A stretch of DNA of 64,000 nucleotides from Staphylococcus aureus (GCF_001027105.1 NZ_CP011526.1:1240001-1304000), one strand, 5' to 3'; positions 20,704-31,613 are shown, counted from the stretch's first letter. The notes: generated from the sequence alone by a model not told the origin. A program made the numbers and translations.

Positions 20704-21088
20704 TTAAATAAATTACAAGCTAAAAGTATAGTTAAGATTGATATGCTCCCTATAAATATTGCACTTTTTAAGTGTCTACTTTATAGGGAGCATATTTGAT
20801 ACTAGCTTTTGGTTTTTTATTAGAATAGATTACCTATTAAAAGTTACGTTATATGGACATGATTTTGTATAAAATTTTGTGGTGGCCTAGAATGATTTTT
20901 AATGACAAAATATAATGTCGACTATTATTGGAAAATTTTCTGTTGAAATGCCTATCTTACGGCAAACTTTATTTGATTTTATAGGCTTAATTTATTAAAA
21001 TAACGTGTGAGCTAAAATAATTGTTTAAGCATTGTTACACTAAAAAATGCAAATAACAATTGAACTTAAAGATAAAGAGGTGACAAGA
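20704..21088 (+). other. infB-rbfA intergenic region
   Basis: This 385-bp gap has no gene. It holds a long hairpin terminator near its start and then about 270 bp of AT-rich sequence without a clear structure. rbfA usually follows infB directly, so a separate rbfA promoter within this gap is likely; I could not fix one with confidence. Confidence 0.55.
20741..20819 (+). terminator. Long hairpin terminator after infB
   Basis: Sixteen-base perfect arms at 20741-20756 (ATATGCTCCCTATAAA) and 20780-20795, with an inner CACTT/AAGTG hairpin (20762-20774) at the tip. A TTTTTT tract follows at 20813-20818. It splits the nusA-infB unit from rbfA-truB-ribF. Confidence 0.85.
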
Positions 21089-21439
21089 ATGAGCAGTATG
21101 AGAGCAGAGCGTGTTGGTGAACAAATGAAGAAGGAATTAATGGATATCATCAACAATAAAGTCAAAGATCCTCGAGTTGGTTTTATTACAATTACAGATG
21201 TTGTTTTAACAAATGATTTATCGCAGGCTAAAGTATTTTTAACTGTATTAGGTAACGATAAAGAAGTAGAAAATACATTTAAAGCACTTGATAAAGCAAA
21301 AGGCTTCATTAAGTCTGAATTAGGTTCTAGAATGCGATTACGTATTATGCCGGAATTAATGTATGAATATGATCAATCAATCGAATATGGTAATAAAATT
21401 GAACGAATGATTCAAGATTTACACAAACAAGATAGATAA
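21089..21439 (+). CDS. rbfA: Ribosome-binding factor A
   Basis: 30S maturation factor acting on the 5' end of 16S rRNA, important in the cold. It has 116 residues from the ATG at 21089 ([17 protein letters not shown]), which follows AGAGGTGACAAGA; the ORF can be extended upstream to 21047 but without family similarity. The KH-like fold motif [20 protein letters not shown] and the C-terminal [15 protein letters not shown] match the family. Confidence 0.96.
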
Positions 21440-21454
21440 TTTAGTGTTAGGTAT

Positions 21455-21550
21455 CTGGAAAATGTTTGATAATTTCTTAATATCGGTATATTAACATTAA
21501 ACAGTTAATACATAGATGTGTAGAAATAGTTAACATTTTCCAGTTTTTTT
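21455..21550 (+). terminator. Nested terminator between rbfA and truB
   Basis: Twelve-base perfect arms CTGGAAAATGTT (21455-21466) and AACATTTTCCAG (21532-21543) are 65 nt apart and lead into seven T residues. A second inverted repeat TTAATAT/ATATTAA (about 21477-21494) sits inside. Confidence 0.82.
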
Positions 21551-21607
21551 ATGAATAAATTTAGTTGATACGCTATTAAAATATATTTTAAAAAAGAAGG
21601 TGACTAT

Positions 21608-22525
21608 ATGTATAATGGGATATTACCAGTATATAAAGAGCGCGGTTTAACAAGTCATGACGTTGTATTCAAATTGCGTAAAATATTAAAAACTAAAAAA
21701 ATAGGTCACACGGGTACGCTTGATCCCGAAGTTGCAGGCGTGTTACCGGTATGTATAGGTAATGCAACGAGAGTTAGTGATTATGTTATGGATATGGGCA
21801 AAGCTTATGAAGCAACTGTATCGATAGGAAGAAGTACAACGACTGAAGATCAAACGGGTGATACATTGGAAACAAAAGGTGTACACTCAGCAGATTTTAA
21901 TAAGGACGATATTGACCGATTGTTAGAAAGTTTTAAAGGTATCATTGAACAAATTCCGCCGATGTACTCATCCGTCAAAGTAAATGGTAAAAAATTATAT
22001 GAATATGCGCGTAATAATGAAACAGTTGAAAGACCAAAGCGTAAAGTTAATATTAAAGACATTGGGCGTATATCTGAATTAGATTTTAAAGAAAATGAGT
22101 GTCATTTTAAAATACGCGTCATCTGTGGTAAAGGTACATATATTAGAACGCTAGCAACTGATATTGGTGTGAAATTAGGCTTTCCGGCACATATGTCGAA
22201 ATTAACACGAATCGAGTCTGGTGGATTTGTGTTGAAAGATAGCCTTACATTAGAACAAATAAAAGAACTTCATGAGCAGGATTCATTGCAAAATAAATTG
22301 TTTCCTTTAGAATATGGATTAAAGGGTTTGCCAAGCATTAAAATTAAAGATTCGCACATAAAAAAACGTATTTTAAATGGGCAGAAATTTAATAAAAATG
22401 AATTTGATAACAAAATTAAAGACCAAATTGTATTTATTGATGATGATTCAGAAAAAGTATTAGCAATTTATATGGTACACCCTACAAAAGAATCAGAAAT
22501 TAAACCTAAAAAAGTCTTTAATTAA
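21608..22525 (+). CDS. truB: tRNA pseudouridine-55 synthase
   Basis: Makes the universal pseudouridine at position 55 of tRNA. It has 305 residues. The catalytic aspartate is in [15 protein letters not shown] (about residue 39). Other family motifs are the N-terminal [38 protein letters not shown] and [18 protein letters not shown]-like tail completes the protein. AAGAAGGTGACTAT precedes the ATG. ribF follows after 14 bp. Confidence 0.97.
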   Translation: MYNGILPVYKERGLTSHDVVFKLRKILKTKKIGHTGTLDPEVAGVLPVCIGNATRVSDYVMDMGKAYEATVSIGRSTTTEDQTGDTLETKGVHSADFNKDDIDRLLESFKGIIEQIPPMYSSVKVNGKKLYEYARNNETVERPKRKVNIKDIGRISELDFKENECHFKIRVICGKGTYIRTLATDIGVKLGFPAHMSKLTRIESGGFVLKDSLTLEQIKELHEQDSLQNKLFPLEYGLKGLPSIKIKDSHIKKRILNGQKFNKNEFDNKIKDQIVFIDDDSEKVLAIYMVHPTKESEIKPKKVFN

Positions 22526-22539
22526 AGGAGATAGAATTT

Positions 22540-23511
22540 ATGAAAGTCATAGAAGTGACACATCCTATACAATCTAAACAGTATATTACAGAGGATGTTG
22601 CAATGGCATTCGGATTTTTCGATGGCATGCATAAAGGTCATGACAAAGTCTTTGATATATTAAACGAAATAGCTGAGGCACGCAGTTTAAAAAAAGCGGT
22701 GATGACATTTGATCCGCATCCGTCTGTCGTGTTGAATCCTAAAAGAAAACGAACAACGTATTTAACGCCACTTTCAGATAAAATCGAAAAAATTAGCCAA
22801 CATGATATTGATTATTGTATAGTGGTTAATTTTTCATCTAGGTTTGCTAATGTGAGCGTAGAAGATTTTGTTGAAAATTATATAATTAAAAATAATGTAA
22901 AAGAAGTCATTGCTGGTTTTGATTTTACTTTTGGTAAATTTGGAAAAGGTAATATGACTGTACTTCAAGAATATGATGCGTTTAATACGACAATTGTGAG
23001 TAAACAAGAAATTGAAAATGAAAAAATTTCTACAACTTCTATTCGTCAAGATTTAATCAATGGTGAGTTGCAAAAAGCGAATGATGCTTTAGGCTATATA
23101 TATTCTATTAAAGGCACTGTAGTGCAAGGTGAAAAAAGGGGAAGAACTATTGGCTTCCCAACAGCTAACATTCAACCTAGTGATGATTATTTGTTACCTC
23201 GTAAAGGTGTTTATGCTGTTAGTATTGAAATCGGCACTGAAAATAAATTATATCGAGGGGTAGCTAACATAGGTGTAAAGCCAACATTTCATGATCCTAA
23301 CAAAGCAGAAGTTGTCATCGAAGTGAATATCTTTGACTTTGAGGATAATATTTATGGTGAACGAGTGACCGTGAATTGGCATCATTTCTTACGTCCTGAG
23401 ATTAAATTTGATGGTATCGACCCATTAGTTAAACAAATGAACGATGATAAATCGCGTGCTAAATATTTATTAGCAGTTGATTTTGGTGATGAAGTAGCTT
23501 ATAATATCTAG
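22540..23511 (+). CDS. ribF: Bifunctional riboflavin kinase / FAD synthetase
   Basis: Converts riboflavin to FMN and FMN to FAD. It has 323 residues. The N-terminal FAD synthetase domain has a nucleotidyltransferase motif GFFDGMHKGHDKV (~27) and MTFDPHPSVVL. The C-terminal riboflavin kinase domain has RGRTIGFPTANI (~205). No FMN riboswitch precedes it. It shares an operon with truB, the common Firmicutes order. Confidence 0.97.
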   Translation: MKVIEVTHPIQSKQYITEDVAMAFGFFDGMHKGHDKVFDILNEIAEARSLKKAVMTFDPHPSVVLNPKRKRTTYLTPLSDKIEKISQHDIDYCIVVNFSSRFANVSVEDFVENYIIKNNVKEVIAGFDFTFGKFGKGNMTVLQEYDAFNTTIVSKQEIENEKISTTSIRQDLINGELQKANDALGYIYSIKGTVVQGEKRGRTIGFPTANIQPSDDYLLPRKGVYAVSIEIGTENKLYRGVANIGVKPTFHDPNKAEVVIEVNIFDFEDNIYGERVTVNWHHFLRPEIKFDGIDPLVKQMNDDKSRAKYLLAVDFGDEVAYNI

Positions 23512-23625
23512 AGTTGCGTATAGTTATATAAACAATCTATACCACACCTTTTTCTTAGTAGGTCGAATCTCCAACGCCTAACTCGGATTAAGGAGTATTC
23601 AAACATTTTAAGGAGGAAATTGATT
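23512..23625 (+). promoter_or_regulatory. Leader region of rpsO
   Basis: A 114-bp spacer with C/G-richer text than its surroundings (for example GGTCGAATCTCCAACGCC, 23562-23579) and a strong AAGGAGGAAATTG ribosome site. S15 autoregulates through its leader in several bacteria, so a structured leader is plausible, but I cannot fold it reliably by eye. Confidence 0.4.
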
Positions 23626-23895
23626 ATGGCAATTTCACAAGAACGTAAAAACGAAATCATTAAAGAATACCGTGTACACGAAACTGATACTGGTTCACCA
23701 GAAGTACAAATCGCTGTACTTACTGCAGAAATCAACGCAGTAAACGAACACTTACGTACACACAAAAAAGACCACCATTCACGTCGTGGATTATTAAAAA
23801 TGGTAGGTCGTCGTAGACATTTATTAAACTACTTACGTAGTAAAGATATTCAACGTTACCGTGAATTAATTAAATCACTTGGTATCCGTCGTTAA
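23626..23895 (+). CDS. rpsO: 30S ribosomal protein S15
   Basis: Small-subunit primary binding protein for the central domain of 16S rRNA and bridge to the 50S. It has 89 residues ([19 protein letters not shown]), with [37 protein letters not shown] and LLNYLRSKD all typical. The ATG at 23626 is 7-8 bp after AAGGAGG; an ATG two codons earlier is less well placed. pnp follows after a 369-bp gap, in the widespread rpsO-pnp order. Confidence 0.98.
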
Positions 23896-23914
23896 TCTTA
23901 ATATAACGTCTTTG

Positions 23915-23945
23915 AGGTTGGGGCATATTTATGTTCCAACCTTAA
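23915..23945 (+). terminator. Hairpin after rpsO
   Basis: Arms AGGTTGG (23915-23921) and CCAACCT (23936-23942), with CAT/ATG near the loop, followed by TAATTTAT. The weak T tract would allow read-through into pnp. Confidence 0.65.
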
Positions 23946-24122
23946 TTTATATTAAAAAAGCTTTTTACAAATATTAACATTTATTATATGTTAAGCTAAT
24001 ATTGAGTGAATAATAAGGTTACAATGAGATAAAGATGATATAAGTACACCTAGAGTAATAATCAAGATATTAAAAATAAAGTATGTTTTTTTAAAAAATA
24101 TAACTTATATTTATACTGATAA

Positions 24123-24180
24123 GGGTGGGACGATAAGTCTATTTTGTAAATAATAGATGGATATCCCGCTCTCTTTTTTT
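24123..24180 (+). terminator. Terminator-type hairpin upstream of pnp
   Basis: GGGTGGGA (24123-24130) pairs with TCCCGCTC (24164-24171) using two G-T wobbles; an inner TCTATT/AATAGA stem fills the interior. A CTCTTTTTTT tract follows. The arm text is like those after proS and before rimP. Confidence 0.75.
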
Positions 24181-24264
24181 CCAATTCAATATTTTATAAC
24201 TAATATTAAAATACGATAATAAATGATATGATATAACTATTAGATTCAAGAGAGGAGATTTATA

Positions 24265-26361
24265 ATGTCTCAAGAAAAGAAAGTTTTTAAAACTGAATGG
24301 GCAGGAAGATCTTTAACGATTGAAACAGGGCAATTAGCTAAACAAGCAAATGGCGCTGTATTGGTTCGTTATGGAGATACAGTCGTGTTATCGACGGCAA
24401 CTGCATCAAAAGAACCTCGTGATGGAGATTTCTTCCCATTAACAGTGAACTATGAAGAAAAAATGTACGCTGCGGGTAAAATTCCTGGTGGATTTAAAAA
24501 GAGAGAAGGACGTCCTGGTGACGATGCAACATTAACTGCGCGATTAATTGATAGACCAATTAGACCTTTATTCCCTAAAGGATATAAGCATGATGTTCAA
24601 ATTATGAACATGGTATTAAGTGCAGATCCTGATTGTTCACCACAAATGGCTGCAATGATTGGTTCATCTATGGCGCTTAGTGTGTCGGATATTCCATTCC
24701 AAGGGCCAATCGCCGGTGTAAATGTGGGTTATATTGACGGTAAATATATCATTAACCCAACAGTAGAAGAAAAAGAAGTTTCTCGTTTAGACCTTGAAGT
24801 AGCTGGTCATAAAGATGCGGTAAACATGGTAGAGGCAGGCGCTAGTGAGATTACTGAACAAGAAATGTTAGAGGCGATTTTCTTTGGTCATGAAGAGATT
24901 CAACGTTTAGTTGATTTCCAACAACAAATCGTCGACCACATTCAACCTGTTAAACAAGAATTTATTCCAGCAGAGCGTGATGAAGCGCTAGTTGAACGTG
25001 TAAAATCTTTAACCGAAGAAAAAGGACTTAAAGAAACAGTTTTAACATTTGATAAACAACAACGAGATGAAAATCTTGATAACTTAAAAGAAGAAATCGT
25101 CAATGAATTTATCGATGAAGAAGATCCAGAGAATGAATTACTTATTAAAGAAGTTTATGCAATTTTAAATGAATTAGTGAAAGAAGAAGTTCGACGTTTA
25201 ATTGCAGATGAAAAAATTAGACCAGACGGCCGTAAACCTGATGAAATCCGTCCATTAGATTCTGAAGTTGGTATTTTACCTAGAACGCATGGTTCAGGTC
25301 TATTTACACGTGGTCAGACTCAAGCACTTTCAGTTTTAACATTAGGTGCTTTAGGCGATTATCAATTAATTGATGGTTTAGGACCTGAAGAAGAAAAAAG
25401 ATTCATGCATCATTACAACTTCCCGAATTTTTCAGTAGGTGAAACTGGTCCAGTACGTGCGCCAGGTCGTCGTGAAATTGGACATGGTGCGTTAGGTGAA
25501 AGAGCATTAAAATATATTATTCCTGATACTGCTGATTTCCCATATACAATTCGTATTGTAAGTGAGGTACTTGAATCAAATGGTTCATCATCTCAAGCGT
25601 CAATTTGTGGATCAACATTAGCATTAATGGATGCGGGCGTACCGATTAAAGCACCAGTTGCTGGTATTGCTATGGGCCTTGTTACACGTGAAGATAGCTA
25701 TACGATTTTAACTGATATCCAAGGTATGGAAGATGCATTAGGTGATATGGACTTTAAAGTCGCTGGTACTAAAGAAGGTATTACAGCAATCCAAATGGAT
25801 ATTAAAATTGACGGTTTAACGCGTGAAATTATCGAAGAGGCTCTAGAACAAGCGAGACGTGGTCGTTTAGAAATAATGAATCATATGTTACAAACAATTG
25901 ATCAACCACGTACTGAATTAAGTGCTTACGCGCCAAAAGTTGTAACTATGACAATTAAACCAGATAAGATTAGAGATGTTATCGGACCTGGTGGTAAAAA
26001 AATTAACGAAATTATTGATGAAACAGGTGTTAAATTAGATATTGAACAAGATGGTACTATCTTTATTGGTGCTGTTGATCAAGCTATGATAAATCGTGCT
26101 CGTGAAATCATTGAGGAAATTACACGTGAAGCGGAAGTAGGTCAAACTTATCAAGCCACTGTTAAACGTATTGAAAAATACGGTGCGTTTGTAGGCCTAT
26201 TCCCAGGTAAAGATGCGTTGCTTCACATTTCACAAATTTCAAAAAATAGAATTGAAAAAGTGGAAGATGTATTAAAAATCGGTGACACAATTGAAGTTAA
26301 GATTACTGAAATTGATAAACAAGGTCGAGTAAATGCTTCACATAGAGCATTAGAAGAATAA
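24265..26361 (+). CDS. pnp: Polynucleotide phosphorylase
   Basis: 3'-to-5' phosphorolytic exoribonuclease of mRNA decay. It has 698 residues: two RNase PH domains (first about 10-230, second about 310-540) separated by a helical domain; catalytic-core text [18 protein letters not shown] and [19 protein letters not shown] in the second. A KH domain ([11 protein letters not shown], ~574) and an S1 domain ([20 protein letters not shown]) are at the C-terminus. The ribosome site is GAGAGGAG. It is adjacent to rnjB, which encodes part of the opposite-polarity decay machinery. Confidence 0.98.
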
Positions 26362-26369
26362 TATTTAAA

Positions 26370-26407
26370 GTCATATGACGACAATGTATCGTCATGTGAT
26401 TTTTTTA
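26370..26407 (+). terminator. Intrinsic terminator after pnp
   Basis: CATATGACGA pairs with TCGTCATGTG (one G-T wobble), followed by seven T residues at about 26401-26406. Sequence positions about 26372-26381 and 26389-26398. Confidence 0.88.
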
Positions 26408-26596
26408 TGCCACTTTTTACGAAGTGACCCGTTTTGAATTTGTTGTATTGAACATTTTAAAACGCTTTATTATTTTGTGTGCAACTGTTAATTATCCTGT
26501 ATGTATAGTGATTAATAGTGTACATCAAGTGTTTTTTAACTTATAATGAATAGTGAGTTTATATATGGACGGGTAACAAATTTAGGAGGTAAGATT

Positions 26597-28270
26597 TTGA
26601 GTTTAATAAAGAAAAAGAATAAAGATATTCGCATTATACCATTAGGCGGTGTTGGCGAAATTGCTAAAAATATGTATATCGTTGAAGTAGACGATGAAAT
26701 GTTTATGTTAGATGCTGGACTTATGTTTCCAGAAGACGAAATGCTAGGTATTGATATTGTTATACCAGACATTTCATACGTACTTGAAAATAAAGATAAA
26801 TTGAAGGGTATATTCCTTACACACGGACATGAGCACGCGATTGGTGCAGTGAGTTATGTTTTAGAACAATTAGATGCACCAGTATATGGATCTAAATTGA
26901 CAATAGCGTTAATTAAAGAAAATATGAAAGCCCGTAATATTGATAAAAAAGTTCGCTACTATACAGTTAATAATGATTCAATTATGAGATTCAAAAACGT
27001 GAATATTAGTTTCTTTAATACGACACACAGTATTCCTGATAGTTTAGGTGTTTGTATTCACACTTCATATGGTGCCATTGTGTATACAGGTGAATTTAAG
27101 TTTGACCAAAGTTTACATGGACATTATGCACCAGATATTAAACGTATGGCAGAGATTGGTGAAGAAGGCGTATTTGTCTTAATCAGTGATTCTACTGAGG
27201 CAGAGAAACCTGGATATAATACTCCGGAAAATGTGATTGAACATCATATGTATGATGCTTTTGCAAAAGTGCGAGGTCGCTTGATAGTTTCATGTTATGC
27301 TTCGAACTTTATACGTATTCAGCAAGTTTTAAATATTGCTAGCAAGCTAAATCGTAAAGTGTCATTTTTAGGAAGATCACTTGAAAGTTCATTTAATATT
27401 GCTCGTAAAATGGGGTATTTCGACATTCCTAAAGATTTGCTAATTCCTATAACAGAAGTTGATAATTATCCTAAAAATGAAGTGATAATTATAGCTACTG
27501 GTATGCAAGGAGAACCTGTAGAAGCCTTAAGTCAAATGGCGCAACATAAGCATAAAATTATGAATATCGAAGAAGGCGATTCTGTATTTTTAGCAATTAC
27601 GGCTTCTGCTAATATGGAAGTTATCATTGCGAATACATTAAATGAGCTTGTACGTGCTGGCGCACATATTATTCCAAATAACAAAAAGATTCATGCTTCA
27701 AGTCATGGTTGCATGGAAGAATTAAAAATGATGATTAATATTATGAAACCTGAATACTTTATTCCTGTACAAGGTGAATTTAAAATGCAGATAGCACATG
27801 CGAAGCTAGCAGCTGAAGCAGGTGTTGCACCAGAAAAGATTTTCCTTGTGGAAAAAGGAGATGTCATTAATTACAACGGTAAAGATATGATATTAAATGA
27901 AAAGGTAAATTCAGGAAATATTTTAATAGATGGCATTGGTATTGGGGATGTAGGAAATATCGTGTTGAGAGACCGTCATCTTTTAGCAGAAGATGGTATC
28001 TTTATTGCTGTTGTAACGTTAGATCCTAAAAATAGACGTATAGCTGCGGGACCTGAAATTCAATCTCGTGGGTTTGTATATGTACGTGAAAGTGAAGACT
28101 TATTACGTGAAGCAGAAGAGAAAGTACGTGAAATAGTAGAGGCTGGTTTACAAGAAAAACGCATAGAATGGTCTGAAATTAAACAAAATATGCGTGATCA
28201 AATTAGTAAACTATTATTCGAAAGTACAAAACGTCGTCCTATGATTATTCCAGTAATTTCTGAAATTTAA
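26597..28270 (+). CDS. rnjB: Ribonuclease J2
   Basis: Metallo-beta-lactamase/beta-CASP RNase that partners RNase J1 in 5'-3' decay and rRNA maturation. It has 557 residues from a TTG start (SLIKKKNKD) that lies just after TTAGGAGG; extending to the ATG at 26546 would run through the ribosome site. The expected metal motif HxHxDH reads HGHEHAIG here, so the DH pair is lost (see findings). The beta-CASP and C-terminal parts are intact ([35 protein letters not shown]). A missing DH pair is what marks this copy as J2 rather than the active J1. Confidence 0.95.
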
Positions 28271-28289
28271 TCAAAAAGTCATTAACATA

Positions 28290-28431
28290 AAAGAGGTCAG
28301 AACAAGTCACTGAAATATAATGGTTGTCATGGACAATTTACTTATATTTTATGATAGTCAATTGAAGGGGTAACGATTAATCTGTTATCTTAAGTAAATT
28401 GATACATAGATGATATTGTTCTAACCTCTTT
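28290..28431 (+). repeat. Long nested inverted repeat between rnjB and spoIIIE
   Basis: Outer arms 28290-28305 (AAAGAGGTCAGAACAA) and 28416-28431 match over 15 of 16 bases. Inside, CAATTTACTTA (28334-28344) and TAAGTAAATTG (28391-28401) pair perfectly over 11 bases, and a third weak stem (GGGGTAAC/GTTATCTT) caps it. The distal arm is T-rich (CTCTTTCATC) but has no good T tract. It could be a terminator of rnjB, a leader of spoIIIE or a structured RNA. Confidence 0.8.
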
Positions 28432-28525
28432 CATCGTCTGTTTGGACTACATATTCTAAACATCAAATAGGAAATTATATATAATAACGTCGTTTTAACT
28501 AAGGCAACATAAGGAGGTGCGTCAA

Positions 28526-30895
28526 TTGGCACAAGCAAAAAAGAAATCGACAGCTAAGAAAAAAACAACATCAAAAAAAAGAACAAATTCGAGGAAAAAG
28601 AAGAATGATAATCCGATACGTTATGTCATAGCTATTTTAGTAGTTGTATTAATGGTGTTGGGTGTTTTCCAATTAGGAATAATAGGTCGTCTAATTGACA
28701 GCTTCTTTAATTATTTATTTGGGTACAGTAGATATTTAACATATATTTTAGTACTCTTAGCAACTGGTTTTATTACATACTCTAAACGTATTCCTAAAAC
28801 TAGACGAACGGCTGGTTCGATTGTATTGCAAATTGCATTGCTATTTGTATCACAGTTAGTTTTTCATTTTAATAGTGGTATCAAAGCTGAAAGAGAACCT
28901 GTACTTTCTTATGTGTATCAGTCATACCAACACAGTCATTTCCCAAATTTTGGTGGCGGTGTATTAGGCTTTTATTTATTAGAGTTAAGCGTACCTTTAA
29001 TTTCATTATTTGGTGTATGTATTATTACTATTTTATTATTATGCTCAAGTGTTATTTTATTAACAAACCATCAACATCGTGAAGTTGCAAAAGTTGCACT
29101 GGAAAATATAAAAGCTTGGTTTGGTTCATTTAATGAAAAAATGTCGGAAAGAAACCAAGAAAAACAATTGAAGCGTGAAGAAAAAGCAAGACTTAAAGAA
29201 GAACAAAAGGCACGTCAAAATGAACAGCCACAAATAAAAGATGTGAGTGATTTTACGGAAGTGCCTCAAGAAAGAGATATTCCAATTTATGGGCATACTG
29301 AAAATGAAAGTAAAAGCCAGAGTCAACCAAGTCGAAAAAAACGAGTGTTTGATGCAGAGAATAGTTCGAATAACATCGTAAATCATCATCAAGCAGATCA
29401 GCAAGAACAATTAACAGAACAAACTCATAACAGTGTTGAAAGTGAAAACACTATTGAAGAAGCTGGTGAAGTTACGAATGTATCGTATGTTGTTCCACCG
29501 TTAACTTTACTTAATCAACCTGCAAAACAAAAAGCAACATCTAAAGCTGAAGTGCAACGTAAAGGACAAGTACTAGAGAATACATTAAAAGATTTTGGGG
29601 TAAATGCAAAAGTGACACAAATTAAAATTGGTCCTGCAGTAACTCAATATGAAATTCAACCAGCTCAAGGGGTTAAAGTGAGTAAAATTGTAAACTTGCA
29701 TAATGATATTGCATTAGCTTTAGCAGCAAAAGATGTTAGAATCGAAGCGCCAATACCTGGTCGTTCTGCAGTAGGTATTGAAGTGCCAAATGAGAAAATT
29801 TCATTAGTTTCACTAAAAGAAGTTTTAGATGAAAAATTCCCGTCTAATAATAAACTAGAAGTTGGATTAGGAAGAGATATATCAGGTGATCCAATTACTG
29901 TTCCACTAAATGAAATGCCACACTTATTGGTGGCAGGATCGACGGGTAGTGGTAAATCTGTTTGTATAAATGGTATTATTACAAGTATTTTATTAAATGC
30001 TAAGCCGCATGAAGTTAAACTTATGTTAATCGATCCGAAAATGGTTGAACTAAATGTTTATAACGGAATTCCACACTTATTAATTCCGGTTGTTACAAAT
30101 CCTCATAAAGCTGCTCAAGCTTTAGAAAAAATTGTAGCTGAGATGGAAAGACGTTATGATTTATTCCAACATTCATCAACTAGAAACATTAAAGGTTATA
30201 ACGAATTAATCCGTAAGCAAAATCAAGAATTAGATGAGAAGCAACCAGAATTACCTTATATCGTTGTTATTGTAGATGAGCTTGCAGATTTAATGATGGT
30301 AGCTGGTAAAGAAGTTGAAAATGCGATTCAACGTATTACACAAATGGCACGTGCAGCAGGTATACATTTAATTGTAGCGACACAAAGACCTTCTGTGGAT
30401 GTAATTACAGGTATCATTAAAAATAATATTCCATCTAGAATAGCTTTTGCTGTGAGTTCTCAAACAGATTCAAGAACTATTATTGGTACTGGCGGCGCAG
30501 AAAAGTTACTTGGTAAAGGTGACATGTTATACGTTGGAAATGGTGACTCATCACAAACACGTATTCAAGGGGCGTTTTTAAGTGACCAAGAGGTGCAAGA
30601 TGTTGTAAATTATGTAGTAGAACAACAACAGGCAAATTATGTAAAAGAAATGGAACCAGATGCACCAGTGGATAAATCGGAAATGAAAAGTGAAGATGCT
30701 TTATATGATGAAGCGTATTTGTTTGTTGTTGAACAACAAAAGGCAAGTACATCATTGTTACAACGCCAATTTAGAATTGGTTATAATAGAGCATCTAGGT
30801 TGATGGATGATTTAGAACGCAATCAGGTAATCGGTCCACAAAAAGGAAGCAAGCCTAGACAAGTTTTAATAGATCTTAATAATGACGAGGTGTAA
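28526..30895 (+). CDS. spoIIIE: SpoIIIE/FtsK-type DNA translocase
   Basis: Membrane-anchored ATP-driven motor that clears chromosomal DNA from the division septum. It has 789 residues, the shorter of the two FtsK-type proteins known in S. aureus. The start is TTG at 28526 (AAGGAGGTGCGTCAA before it). A Lys/Thr/Ser-rich N-terminus precedes about four membrane helices (~30-170), then a charged Gln/Glu-rich linker (~190-310), the RecA-like motor with Walker [10 protein letters not shown] (~470) and Walker [13 protein letters not shown] (~590), and a gamma winged helix ([18 protein letters not shown]) that reads DNA polarity. It lies 4 bp before the GntR-type gene. Confidence 0.95.
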   Translation: MAQAKKKSTAKKKTTSKKRTNSRKKKNDNPIRYVIAILVVVLMVLGVFQLGIIGRLIDSFFNYLFGYSRYLTYILVLLATGFITYSKRIPKTRRTAGSIVLQIALLFVSQLVFHFNSGIKAEREPVLSYVYQSYQHSHFPNFGGGVLGFYLLELSVPLISLFGVCIITILLLCSSVILLTNHQHREVAKVALENIKAWFGSFNEKMSERNQEKQLKREEKARLKEEQKARQNEQPQIKDVSDFTEVPQERDIPIYGHTENESKSQSQPSRKKRVFDAENSSNNIVNHHQADQQEQLTEQTHNSVESENTIEEAGEVTNVSYVVPPLTLLNQPAKQKATSKAEVQRKGQVLENTLKDFGVNAKVTQIKIGPAVTQYEIQPAQGVKVSKIVNLHNDIALALAAKDVRIEAPIPGRSAVGIEVPNEKISLVSLKEVLDEKFPSNNKLEVGLGRDISGDPITVPLNEMPHLLVAGSTGSGKSVCINGIITSILLNAKPHEVKLMLIDPKMVELNVYNGIPHLLIPVVTNPHKAAQALEKIVAEMERRYDLFQHSSTRNIKGYNELIRKQNQELDEKQPELPYIVVIVDELADLMMVAGKEVENAIQRITQMARAAGIHLIVATQRPSVDVITGIIKNNIPSRIAFAVSSQTDSRTIIGTGGAEKLLGKGDMLYVGNGDSSQTRIQGAFLSDQEVQDVVNYVVEQQQANYVKEMEPDAPVDKSEMKSEDALYDEAYLFVVEQQKASTSLLQRQFRIGYNRASRLMDDLERNQVIGPQKGSKPRQVLIDLNNDEV

Positions 30896-30899
30896 AAAA

Positions 30900-31613
30900 A
30901 TGTCAGAAATGAATGCGGTATATAACGTTAAACAATACATTTTAAATTTGATTAAGCAAAATAAATTGGAATATGGTGACCAACTTCCAAGTAATTTATC
31001 AATTGCCAGAGAATTAAATGTAAAAACCGACGATGTTTATGAAGCAATTCAGGCATTGATTACTGAACAAGTCATTAAAGATAATTTTGAAGAGGGCACA
31101 AGTGTTAAGTCACTGCCCCCTTTCTTTTATCCATTGAATGAACTTATAAGTATTGGGCAAATGATTAAAAATGCAGGATTTGAATGCGGAACTGAATACT
31201 TAAATTTTGATGAGCAACCAGCAACTATGTTAGATGCAAATTTGTTGAGCGTTGAAGAAGGATATCCAGTAACCATTATAGAACGATTACGAACTGCCGA
31301 TGGAGAACCGGTCGTCTATTGTTTAGATAAAATTGCTAAAAAAGAATTAACATGTACAGAGTATCAAATGAGCAATGGATCGATTCTAAGTGCGATAAAA
31401 GAACAAAGTAATCATAATATTTGTTATGCTGATACAGAAATTGAAGCGGTAAATTATGAACCTCGAATATCCGAAGTACTGAATGCTTCGCCACACGAAG
31501 GTTTGATTTTATTAAAAATTACGCACTATAATGAATCAGATGAACCTATTTTGTATTCATTAAATTATATGAAAAATAGCTTAGTTCAATTTAAAATCAC
31601 TAGAAAAATATAG
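30900..31613 (+). CDS. GntR-family transcriptional regulator with UTRA domain (YmfC-like)
   Basis: A 237-residue regulator. The N-terminal winged helix (about 1-70) includes YGDQLPSNLSIARELNVKTDD. Residues ~80-235 form a UTRA ligand domain of the HutC subgroup, with YPVTIIERLRTADGEPVVY and PILYSLNYMKNSLVQF. The ligand and target genes are unknown. Position matches ymfC of Bacillus subtilis, between spoIIIE and the M16 peptidase pair. The ATG at 30900 is preferred over an overlapping start inside spoIIIE; the purine-rich GACGAGGTG lies just upstream. Confidence 0.88.
   Translation: MSEMNAVYNVKQYILNLIKQNKLEYGDQLPSNLSIARELNVKTDDVYEAIQALITEQVIKDNFEEGTSVKSLPPFFYPLNELISIGQMIKNAGFECGTEYLNFDEQPATMLDANLLSVEEGYPVTIIERLRTADGEPVVYCLDKIAKKELTCTEYQMSNGSILSAIKEQSNHNICYADTEIEAVNYEPRISEVLNASPHEGLILLKITHYNESDEPILYSLNYMKNSLVQFKITRKI

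Larger units (their letters stand above)
23896..24264 (+). other. rpsO-pnp intergenic region
   Basis: A 369-bp gap with no gene. It contains a hairpin just after rpsO (23915-23942), about 170 bp of AT-rich sequence, and a terminator-type hairpin with a T8 tract (24123-24180) 85 bp upstream of pnp. In other bacteria this gap carries RNase III or PNPase autoregulation sites, so processing signals could be here. Confidence 0.6.

Noticed and set aside
20925-20950. CodY box (AATTTTC near GAAAT) upstream of rbfA
   Set aside because: The half sites are out of register with AATTTTCWGAAAATT.
22500-22540. FMN riboswitch before ribF
   Set aside because: The truB-ribF spacer is 14 bp; no room for an aptamer.
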